Positions 1-7,970 of a stretch of 42,832 bases of DNA are shown piece after piece (position 1 is the first letter of the stretch; each line of letters begins with the position of its first letter). The notes under the pieces are model-generated. The model saw nothing but the letters and a program-made list of their open reading frames with translations. It ran no database searches and was not told the origin of the DNA. Source of the DNA: an uncultured Bacteroidota bacterium (GTDB lineage: Bacteria; Bacteroidota; Bacteroidia; Chitinophagales; Saprospiraceae); NCBI GenBank assembly GCA_903905445.1, contig CAIVGO010000452.1, positions 1-42,832 of the forward strand. Direction: 5' to 3'. Position numbers and translations under genes: made by a program.

Positions 1-731
1 CCTTCGTTGTTGACGTGGTAGCGCACATAGATGTCCTGAATTTTTGCGAACAGCATTTCTTCGCCCAGTTCTTTCAGCAGCGCATTATATTCTTTCATCA
101 ATTGTTTGAAATAGCTTGCTTTTGGGTCATTTCCAAAACGCAAGGCCAGTTCGATGTTTTCGGCTTTACTGAAGTCGGTTTGTTTTTTCAGGTATTCATT
201 TGCGACGGTGGCTGCGCGGTCGTCGCCTGCTGCTTCGAGGGTATTGATGAGGGATAACACCAATTCGGGATTCAGGGTACCTGCTTCGTAGCGTTTTATC
301 ATGGCGCCCATTTGGGTTTCCGGATTGGCGGCTGCTTTACCCAGTTCGAGCAACTGTTCGGGAGTCATATAACCCACACCGCGGTGTACCAATTCACCTT
401 TTCCATTGATAAACAGCAAGGTAGGGTAGGCCTGCACGCCGTATTTTTGGGCGAGTTCGGGGCCTTCGCCGAGTTCCATGTCAATTTTGGCGGCGATGAA
501 GTTTTTATTAAAATATTTACCAACGGTAGCATCCGTAAAGGTGTTGCGGGTCAGCATTTTGCAGGGACCGCACCAGGAAGCGTAGGCATCGAGGAAGATC
601 AGTTTGCCGGATTTTTCTGCTTTGGCCAGTGTTTCGGCCCATGGATCGTGTTGAAATTCAATACCTTGTGCAAAAATGGTATGGCTTAAAGCGATACAAA
701 GCAAGAGTACGATGGATTTAAATGATTGCAT
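1..731 (-). CDS. Thioredoxin-family exported protein (3' end truncated by window edge)
   Basis: Reverse-strand reading from ATG at 731 gives MQSFKSIVLLLCIALSHTIFAQGIEFQHDPWAETLAKAEKSGKLIFLDAYASWCGPCKMLTRNTF...: signal peptide plus CGPC thioredoxin motif. Open to the window edge, so absent from the ORF track. Confidence 0.88.
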   Translation of the reverse strand, partial: MQSFKSIVLLLCIALSHTIFAQGIEFQHDPWAETLAKAEKSGKLIFLDAYASWCGPCKMLTRNTFTDATVGKYFNKNFIAAKIDMELGEGPELAQKYGVQAYPTLLFINGKGELVHRGVGYMTPEQLLELGKAAANPETQMGAMIKRYEAGTLNPELVLSLINTLEAAGDDRAATVANEYLKKQTDFSKAENIELALRFGNDPKASYFKQLMKEYNALLKELGEEMLFAKIQDIYVRYHVNNE

Positions 732-848
732 TGGGAAATAGTTTGTTATGAAAATATAGTTCGGCAAATATATCGGGTAATTTTAAGATTTATTGTTTGA
801 AAGGGGGATTTGGTTAAAAAACTGGATGAACGCATGGTGTAGGGCATT

Positions 849-944
849 TTTCGCGCAGATGTTACACAGAAAAAAATGCGGATGTTACACAGATTCCTCT
901 GCGTAACATCCGCGAAAATACATCGGTGTAACATCTGCGCGAAA
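849..944. repeat. Nested inverted repeat: four copies of a ~16-bp motif (GCRGATGTTACACAGA-like), two direct and two inverted
   Basis: Outer arms 849-867 (TTTCGCGCAGATGTTACAC) and 926-944 (GTGTAACATCTGCGCGAAA) are perfectly complementary over 19 bp. Inner arms 878-893 and 898-913 pair with one G-T mismatch around a TTCC loop. Confidence 0.9.
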
Positions 945-975
945 CTTGCCCAGAAGTGTGGCCTGAACGCATTAG

Positions 976-2151
976 CTATTTCAATCCAAAATATAAAATC
1001 AGCGGTGCATTACTATCCTTATAGTTACTCAAGACACTTGCAAATTCAGGGTAGTTGTCTTGAAAATAACTAAGGTCAAGTTTATTGCTTGAAATTAAAT
1101 AACTTACTTTATCTGGGGAAATGACAAAGGCAAATGTTTGGTCGTCTTTAGGATATATATCGCCAATTTGTAACAAAGGATACAGTTTGTCGGTTGGATC
1201 GGTTTCACTTAATCGGAATATTTTACCCGATTTTTCGTCCAGCATGCCTGTTTGCCACCGGTGGTCCATTACCAAATCAAATAAAGCATAATTGCCAATT
1301 TTTACAAAACTGCATCCCAGGTAAGCTTGTAAGTTCGGAAGTTGCTCGATCATTTCCGATTTGGTATCCATCCTTGGTTTAACATCGCCAAAGTTCAAAA
1401 CAAAGGCAGGAATCGGCTCTACTCCTTTAATGCTAAATATGGTATCACAAAATGGTTTAGAAAACCAGATTTGGTTATCGGATTGCTGTACAAAGCCCGA
1501 CATTTCATACCCGGAGCCGTTTTTCTTTGGGTCGTAAGGTGCAGCGCGTGCTGTTAGTTCGCCTATTTCGTTGTAAAACAATAAGTTATAGTTCTCTGAA
1601 ACGGTACTTGGATTATATTCATTGTAAACCAAGTAAGTATGATTCTGGTCATTCGTAACAAGGATGTCATCCCCATAAATCCCGTTAAATACATCTTCTT
1701 TAAAGGTGCCATCTAACCCATATTTCATGAAAGATTTTTTTGCTGCAGCAAGGCATACAATCTCTTGGTTCTTTGCATCATAGGTAATATTATTTAACCC
1801 ATCAAAAGCATTATCGGCATGACTATCTTGATAACCTATTTTGTTTAAAAACATTCCACGGGAATCAAACCGCCAAATATTTTGAAAATCGCTTCCATTA
1901 TCCAGTGCAATGATTGTACCATCTGGAATAAATGAAAATTTTCTTACATCCCGGATATTTACAAATCCCTGTTGATTTATATTCAATAGGGTGAATCCTT
2001 TCAAATTAAATATATTGGAAACGCTAATTTTTTCATTGTCATTGGAATTTGCTAATGAAAATGCTTTTGGTGCGATGCTTTCTGAAAAATCTAAATCTTT
2101 GCACGAATTAAAAAATGCAAGGATCATGATTAGAATGATTGAATGCTTCAT
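976..2151 (-). CDS. 6-bladed beta-propeller family lipoprotein
   Basis: ORF 976..2232. Likely start is the internal Met at 2151 (MKHSIILIMILAFFNSCKD, lipobox-like NSC). Repeating blade-like segments (RKFSFIPDGTIIALDN.., IWRFDSRGMFLNKIG..) resemble Bacteroidota 6-bladed propeller lipoproteins. Confidence 0.75.
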   Translation of the reverse strand: MKHSIILIMILAFFNSCKDLDFSESIAPKAFSLANSNDNEKISVSNIFNLKGFTLLNINQQGFVNIRDVRKFSFIPDGTIIALDNGSDFQNIWRFDSRGMFLNKIGYQDSHADNAFDGLNNITYDAKNQEIVCLAAAKKSFMKYGLDGTFKEDVFNGIYGDDILVTNDQNHTYLVYNEYNPSTVSENYNLLFYNEIGELTARAAPYDPKKNGSGYEMSGFVQQSDNQIWFSKPFCDTIFSIKGVEPIPAFVLNFGDVKPRMDTKSEMIEQLPNLQAYLGCSFVKIGNYALFDLVMDHRWQTGMLDEKSGKIFRLSETDPTDKLYPLLQIGDIYPKDDQTFAFVISPDKVSYLISSNKLDLSYFQDNYPEFASVLSNYKDSNAPLILYFGLK

Positions 2152-2381
2152 GGCGTAGGTGTTTTTGGTAAAAATTAAACAATGTTTAGCATAATATTTG
2201 TTCTGTACGCTTTGCGCCGCTTGATTTTGCACAAAGATTACTTTCTAAGTAACTGAAAAACAATACGTTGAGTCACAATAAATGTGTCTTTCAGGCGGCC
2301 TTCTGCATTCCAGAAATTTAAATACAAATTTATAGCATCTCTAATTAAATTCCAACCGATGCAATGTTAACGCACAAAAAA

Positions 2382-2410
2382 ACACCGCTCAGCCTTGCGC
2401 CAAGCGGTGT
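2382..2410 (-). terminator. Rho-independent terminator for the 2436..4244 gene
   Basis: Minus strand reads ACACCGCT-N13-AGCGGTGT followed by a T run, 25 nt past the stop codon. Confidence 0.7.
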
Positions 2411-2435
2411 ATATCCCTTTGTAAAATGCTCTAAA

Positions 2436-4244
2436 TCATCGTATTAGGGTGACATCACCCTGAAATTGTTCGGTAACGCCATCCCTGAATTGCACTTCTG
2501 CGTAGTACACAAACACATCCGGCGGTAATTTTTTACCCTCTGCACTGCCATCCCAAAACACCTGATAATCGTTGGGTGAAAAATTTTGCTGCTCGTACAC
2601 GATCTTTCCCCAGCGGTTGACTATTTTAAAATAATTCACCTGCGCTACGTCCTGGCCGCAAAAAATGGTAAACATTTGTCCGCCATCGGGGTCCTCTGGA
2701 TTGAAAATATTCGGGAAATAAACCCTGCGTTTTTTCTCTACCGCAACAACCCGCTCATCTATTGCCCGGCATCCGTTTGAATCCCGCACCGTGAGCGTGT
2801 ACCGCAAAGAATTGATTGGGCGCAATTTGCAGGTGTCGCACAATGCGCCCGACAAGTACACCGGGTCGATACTCAGCGCTGCAAAACGCTCCGGATCGCT
2901 CAAATCGGCCAGGTTCCAGAGTGTAATGGCATCGCCCAGGATGATGCTGATGTCGGGTCCAAGGTCGAGCACCAGTTCGTCCGGCTCTACAATGGTAATG
3001 GTGCTGTCCCAAACACAGCCATTTGCACCTTCTATTTCTAACACATGATCGCCCGGTGGGAGGTAACTAAATACCTGTAAGGCACTTTTTTCGCTGCCAT
3101 CCATGCTGTACTGAAAAGGCGCTTTGCCCCCTAATACCTGCTGAACTCCCACCGTGCCATTGTCGAACCCTTTGCAGGTAACCTGTTGAATGTTCAATTC
3201 AGCAGTGCTGGTGCGGTCGGGTTGGTCTACCCGAATTTGCGCTTTGGAACTACAGCCGTTCACCGGATTGGTCACCTGCATAAAATAGGTGCCCGTTTTG
3301 TTCACGGCAGGGTAGGGTGTATTGGCGTTGTTGACAATATTTCCCAGGCTGTCGGCGGTCCATTGATAGGTGTAATTGCCAGAGGGCACCAAGGTTACCT
3401 CCAGCGCGACGGCCGGATTGAGGCAATTGAGGTGCTGCACGGTATCGGTTTCGATCACTGGCCGGTAACTATCATCGAGTACTTCCACAAAAATGGAACT
3501 GGCGCAAGGAGGCGTTTGGCTGCACGTATTGGCGGCTTGCACACAAATATTGCCGCTTTCTGTGCCAATCGTGGCTAAAACGCTGCGCGCACTTTCCCCG
3601 TAAATGGTTGCGGGCGTGGGCAGGCTGTCGAACAAGGTGCCCGGTGGACCGGTCCAAATATAGGCTCCTGCGCCAAACACCGGCGGGATGGAATAACTGA
3701 AGGTAGCGCCCGGACAAGCCTTGGTAGGCCCGGTGATTGGAAAAATATCGCCCAAAGGCGGCTGATACACCGCAGTTGCGGGTGAAACGGTTACGGTAAA
3801 ATCGCATTGATCGCCTGCATATCCGTCAATAAGCAAATAATAATTGGCGCCCGGCGCAAGCTGGGTTGCAATAGATACCGGGATACCGCCACCGTCTTCC
3901 TTGCCTTTATCACACGCAAGCGGTGCGCCCTGACAGTCGCTGTACAAGGCCACCTGAACCCCGTTGTTGCTGGTACAATTGGTCGGGGTGATGATGAAGG
4001 TCGCGTTGGGTTCGCCTGCTATAAAGCCCAGCCATTGTGCATTTTCGACGGTGCCACAAAATTCGGGCGCAAATCCGGAAGGAAAGCCCGTGGTATTGCC
4101 CGTATAACCATTAAAATTGCAATTAATACAGGCCTGGTCGCAGGCGATTGCTGGGGCGGATCCTCCCCCGCAGGCGGCCGGGAGCTGACCGGAAGCGAGG
4201 GGGATCCAACAAAGCAGGGTAAGTATTATGAAGATTGATTTCAT
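2436..4244 (-). CDS. Exported protein with SprB-like repeat and gliding motility-associated C-terminal (CHU_C / T9SS type B) domain
   Basis: Signal peptide MKSIFIILTLLCWIPLASGQ. SprB-like segment VTCKGFDNGTVGVQQVLGGKAPFQYSMDG. C-terminus VYFPNIFNPEDPDGGQMFTIF..IVNRWGKIVYE..FWDGSAEGKKLPPDVFVYYAEVQF..GDVTLIR is typical CHU_C. Confidence 0.87.
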   Translation of the reverse strand: MKSIFIILTLLCWIPLASGQLPAACGGGSAPAIACDQACINCNFNGYTGNTTGFPSGFAPEFCGTVENAQWLGFIAGEPNATFIITPTNCTSNNGVQVALYSDCQGAPLACDKGKEDGGGIPVSIATQLAPGANYYLLIDGYAGDQCDFTVTVSPATAVYQPPLGDIFPITGPTKACPGATFSYSIPPVFGAGAYIWTGPPGTLFDSLPTPATIYGESARSVLATIGTESGNICVQAANTCSQTPPCASSIFVEVLDDSYRPVIETDTVQHLNCLNPAVALEVTLVPSGNYTYQWTADSLGNIVNNANTPYPAVNKTGTYFMQVTNPVNGCSSKAQIRVDQPDRTSTAELNIQQVTCKGFDNGTVGVQQVLGGKAPFQYSMDGSEKSALQVFSYLPPGDHVLEIEGANGCVWDSTITIVEPDELVLDLGPDISIILGDAITLWNLADLSDPERFAALSIDPVYLSGALCDTCKLRPINSLRYTLTVRDSNGCRAIDERVVAVEKKRRVYFPNIFNPEDPDGGQMFTIFCGQDVAQVNYFKIVNRWGKIVYEQQNFSPNDYQVFWDGSAEGKKLPPDVFVYYAEVQFRDGVTEQFQGDVTLIR

Positions 4245-4249
4245 GTTGT

Positions 4250-5914
4250 TTATCGGTTGATGATCAGTTTGACTACCTCCGCCAATCCAGTGCGTTTGTC
4301 TTCCATTCGCACGAAATAAGAGCCGGGTGCCAACTGTCGAACATCTAAATAGTAAAAATTAACCCCTTCCTGTACCCGAACATTGTTGACGGATACCAAA
4401 TTGCCGCCCAAACTGTGCAAACTGAGTCGCGCTTCAAAAGGCGCACTGCTTTGGAAGGAAATTTCGGTGCGATCGGAAGCCGGGTTTGGGAATACAGCCA
4501 TGGCCTTTTGTTTTTGGGCGGTGTCAAACACATTGGTAACTGTACCATCCAAATAACAATCAGGTGACACCACAAACTGGCTGTTGATCAGCGGCAATTT
4601 GGTGTATCCTTCAAACATGGTCGCCTCCAGGATATTCGGACCCGCGCCCAACCAATCTTGCAACAAGGTGGTAAATACTTGCCGGTAGTCGAACTGCTGC
4701 CCTTGCAACTGATTGTCGCCCGCAAGGTTATTGAGGTCGACATTGGTGCCGCGTACGCCGCCTTTTGCCCCTTTGCCGAAGATAAGCATGGGCGCCAGGG
4801 TGCCGTGGTCTGTGCCGGCCGAACCGTTTTCGCGCGCGCAACGGCCAAATTCAGAGAACGTACAGCCCATTACCTGATCTGCCAGGCCCAATCCCTGCAA
4901 ATCGTCGAAGAAATACCGCACGGCATCCGACAAATTGCGCAACAGGGTGGCATGCCCGCCCGTAACGATGTTGCCTTCGGGTGGAATCTGATTGCCATGG
5001 GTATCAAAACCGCCCATGTTGCACAGGTAAATTTTGGTTTTACAGCCGCCTTTGATGAGCCGGGCTACTGTTTTCAATTGGTAGGCCAGGGTCGTTTGCG
5101 GGTAAGCACTGATCGCATTCGAACCTGCGTTAAAAGCTTGGGTAATATAATAGGAGTAAGCATCCACGGCTTTTTCAACCCCCATGATGTACTTCAATTC
5201 TTCTCCGTATTCCGAATCGGGTACATTGGCAATGGGCGCTCCACCAATGGTTTGCACCAGGGAATAGAAGCCTTCCGGGTCCTGGCCGTACAAATTGATG
5301 GAGTTTTGATGCTCCGTTTCGGTATGAAAACCGAGGGAAGGATTTGGGTCCCCGATCTGAATACCGAGTGGGTACAGCATGTCGGGAATGGGTTCGCCAG
5401 TTACTTGCGGGTAAAACGCATTGAGGGCGCGGCCCATCCAACCCGAGCGGATGTTAAAATTGTCGGTCGTGCCATCGCCGCCGGTCATCCATAAATCGGT
5501 GCCTTTGAAATGCGATTGGTTCAGGTTTTCATATCCTACCCCTTGCACAATGTTCATCCAGCCTTTGTCATACAGGTATTTTAGGCTGTTCATAACCGGG
5601 TGCAAGCCCACACGATCGGTATTGGGGAGGGTATTGTCGAGGTTGATGTATTTGTCTGGCCCGGTTTCCGGCACTTTGATGATGGGGCGCAGATTGGCAT
5701 ATTGATCGTAAAAGGGGATCGGAATGATGGTATTTAGGCCGTCATTGCCCCCTTTTAACTGAATCAGGACGAGGACGCGGTCTTCCACCCCATCGCAATC
5801 AGCCATGATGCGCGCCAGTTTGCTGTTTGCAAAAGGGCGCATGGGAAAGCCGTTGACCGCAAAAGTGGTCGCACCGGCTGCCGGAAATATTTTTAGAAAG
5901 TTTCTTCTTTTCAT
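4250..5914 (-). CDS. DUF1501 domain-containing protein with Tat-like signal and T9SS type A sorting domain
   Basis: N-terminus MKRRNFLKIFPAAGATTFAVNG (RRxFLK). VLVLIQLKGGNDGLNTIIPIP, QVMGCTFSEFGRCARENGSAGTDHGTLAPMLIFG are DUF1501 hallmarks. C-terminal AVFPNPASDRTEISF..LAPGSYFVRMEDKRTGLAEVVKLIINR is type A CTD-like. Confidence 0.9.
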   Translation of the reverse strand: MKRRNFLKIFPAAGATTFAVNGFPMRPFANSKLARIMADCDGVEDRVLVLIQLKGGNDGLNTIIPIPFYDQYANLRPIIKVPETGPDKYINLDNTLPNTDRVGLHPVMNSLKYLYDKGWMNIVQGVGYENLNQSHFKGTDLWMTGGDGTTDNFNIRSGWMGRALNAFYPQVTGEPIPDMLYPLGIQIGDPNPSLGFHTETEHQNSINLYGQDPEGFYSLVQTIGGAPIANVPDSEYGEELKYIMGVEKAVDAYSYYITQAFNAGSNAISAYPQTTLAYQLKTVARLIKGGCKTKIYLCNMGGFDTHGNQIPPEGNIVTGGHATLLRNLSDAVRYFFDDLQGLGLADQVMGCTFSEFGRCARENGSAGTDHGTLAPMLIFGKGAKGGVRGTNVDLNNLAGDNQLQGQQFDYRQVFTTLLQDWLGAGPNILEATMFEGYTKLPLINSQFVVSPDCYLDGTVTNVFDTAQKQKAMAVFPNPASDRTEISFQSSAPFEARLSLHSLGGNLVSVNNVRVQEGVNFYYLDVRQLAPGSYFVRMEDKRTGLAEVVKLIINR

Positions 5915-5931
5915 GTGTTTTTAATTTTTAT

Positions 5932-6072
5932 CCTCCTACGCTGCGCTACGGCGGATAAACCCGCCGAAGCGCAGCGCAGGAGGGTTATCCACCTACGTTG
6001 CGCTTCGGCGGACTAGTCCACCTACGTTGCGCTTTGGGGCGGACTTGCCCGCCGAAGCGCAGCGCAGGAGGG
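5932..6072. repeat. Cluster of five copies of a ~24-bp GC-rich repeat (CCWCCTACGYTGCGCTWCGGCGGA) in mixed orientation
   Basis: Forward copies at 5932-5955, 5989-6012, 6018-6043; inverted copies at 5961-5984, 6049-6072. Confidence 0.9.
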
Positions 6073-7728
6073 TTAACCCACCTGATACTCAGGCGCATAC
6101 AAAATCGCGGTGATCAACTTGCCCAACGGAATCGAAACTTCCGTAGCATCGCCGGTATTGAGGTAATTGTCCCATTCATACAGCCAATCGTTGGCAGGTA
6201 AGCCGTTCAGGAAAATGGTATCCAGAAAATAGGCTGTTCGGTCGGCATCAGGTGCTTCGGGCATGAGGTACTGGGTGAGCTCGTTGACCAGGGTGGCCGC
6301 ATCGGAGGGCTGGGTAATTACCCCGCTGTCTCGTACCCAGGTTGCGGCATCCAGTTTGGAGCCGAGGGGCTGGTTGGCGCCTCCGCCCCAGGCATAGGTG
6401 CCGGTGAGGAACATTTCGGGCATTTTATAGCGGGGCACGATGGTGGCCGAGTTAAAAAACTGACGGTTATAGTCGGGTACCTGGTAATAACCGGAATAAC
6501 CGGCCACGTCGTATGGAAAGAACAAATTCATGCCTGCACGTCCGAGAATACGCTCCACAATACCAGCCGAATAGAACTTTTGGTAATGCAGGTCGTTTTC
6601 GGTCATAGGGTCGGGTATCGGCATGTCAAAAAACGTAAGTGTTTGCAAGGCCAATTCCAAGGGCGATTTGATGAGCGCGCCAATGATTTCATCGGCATTA
6701 TCCGAATCATCGGCATCGTAGAAATGTTCGCTGGCAAGCAATTGCTCGAGTACGGGTTTTATTTCAAAATTATTAGCTGTAAAAGTTTGGGCGAGGCCGC
6801 CGATGATGTCTGTTTCTACGTCTGCCGGGATGTTGCGGGTGACGAAATAGTGGTACAAACGGCGGCAGATGTTGCGTGCAGTTGCTTCCTGGGCAAATAC
6901 CAAGTCTACAAACGCCTCGAATTCGAGCAGCATTCCGGCAGCGTCATTGCTGGGCGGTGTGATGGTTGCTCCGCCGAAGCGCGCGCTAAAGGTTTTGGGC
7001 TGAAAATCATGACTTTGCGGATACGCTTTTCCGGCGGGAATATTTGTTTCCGGGTCGACATACTGGTGGCGGTTGGCGTGGTTGTATCCAGTCAGGATGC
7101 GCGCTGCCTGTACGATATCGTCTTCAGTATAGGTGGTATAATCGCCCGGGCCGGCGGGTAGTCCGGTGCCGATGGTAAAGAGTTCGAAAAATTCGCGGGC
7201 AAAGTTTTCGTTCGGGTTGTTTACATAGTTTTGATCATTGTTGAGGTAGCGCAACATGCAATTGTCGAGCGTCATTTTAATGATCAATTTTTTAAAATTT
7301 CCCAGGCTACCCCAGCGCAGGAGCGCGAGGTAATCAAAATAGGCCATGCTGGTGCCGCTTTCGGTGTCGGTTGCCAGGTATTGATGGTGGAAAAAGGCCA
7401 TTTTGTGGGTGATACCCGGATCATGGAGCGCTTCATTGACCCACCAAGCGACTAGGTAGGGTTTGAGTTCGAAATCTTCGGCGGGCAACGTGGCGTTGGA
7501 CGCCTGTGGCGGGTTAATCCAAGGCGCAGGGGTACCGGTGGCTGCGGCAAATACAGGCTGGTCGAGTTGCAAAGGCGCAGCAACCAACAACGAGGCAATT
7601 GCCTCCGTAGCGGTTAACGCGGCCAATTCGTCTACCCGTTTGCGGGTATAACGAAAACTCGTCCGGCGAAGCAAATGTGCTGCACGGCGGGTACCCAGGG
7701 CGCCTTGAAGTGGATTCAAAGATGCCAT
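6073..7728 (-). CDS. DUF1800 domain-containing protein
   Basis: RRAAHLLRRTSFRYTRKRVDELAALT, WVNEALHDPGITHKMAFFHHQYLAT, NENFAREFFELFTIG, YTEDDIVQAARILTGY are hallmark DUF1800 motifs. Upstream of and adjacent to a DUF1501 gene, the usual pairing. Confidence 0.93.
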   Translation of the reverse strand: MASLNPLQGALGTRRAAHLLRRTSFRYTRKRVDELAALTATEAIASLLVAAPLQLDQPVFAAATGTPAPWINPPQASNATLPAEDFELKPYLVAWWVNEALHDPGITHKMAFFHHQYLATDTESGTSMAYFDYLALLRWGSLGNFKKLIIKMTLDNCMLRYLNNDQNYVNNPNENFAREFFELFTIGTGLPAGPGDYTTYTEDDIVQAARILTGYNHANRHQYVDPETNIPAGKAYPQSHDFQPKTFSARFGGATITPPSNDAAGMLLEFEAFVDLVFAQEATARNICRRLYHYFVTRNIPADVETDIIGGLAQTFTANNFEIKPVLEQLLASEHFYDADDSDNADEIIGALIKSPLELALQTLTFFDMPIPDPMTENDLHYQKFYSAGIVERILGRAGMNLFFPYDVAGYSGYYQVPDYNRQFFNSATIVPRYKMPEMFLTGTYAWGGGANQPLGSKLDAATWVRDSGVITQPSDAATLVNELTQYLMPEAPDADRTAYFLDTIFLNGLPANDWLYEWDNYLNTGDATEVSIPLGKLITAILYAPEYQVG

Positions 7729-7912
7729 GGTTGAGATGGTTGATGAAAAAATCGGTTTATTAAACTTGGGCTTTCCGGGAAGGCGGGTAATTTGGAGGTG
7801 GGATGTCGATGCTTCAGTGAGCGCGAACTATGATGGAGAGGGATTAAAAAAGAGCAAAACGGCCTTATTTGAATTTTATTTGCACTTTAATGTTAAAATT
7901 TTTAAAAAAAAT

Positions 7913-7942
7913 AGCGCCACCTCGAACAAACGAGATGGCGCT
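7913..7942 (-). terminator. Rho-independent terminator for 7971..9917
   Basis: AGCGCCACCTCG/CGAGATGGCGCT stem (one mismatch, 6-nt loop) followed on the minus strand by ATTTTTTT, 28 nt beyond the stop codon. Confidence 0.85.
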
Positions 7943-7970
7943 TTCATTGCGAAGATTTTATAAATAAAAA

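Noticed and set aside
312-689. 125-aa plus-strand ORF
   Set aside because: Antisense to the edge-truncated thioredoxin gene (CGPC on the minus strand), which explains the coding signal.
4658-5494. 278-aa plus-strand ORF
   Set aside because: Entirely antisense to the well-supported DUF1501 CDS; no signal peptide or family motifs. Read as a codon-composition shadow.
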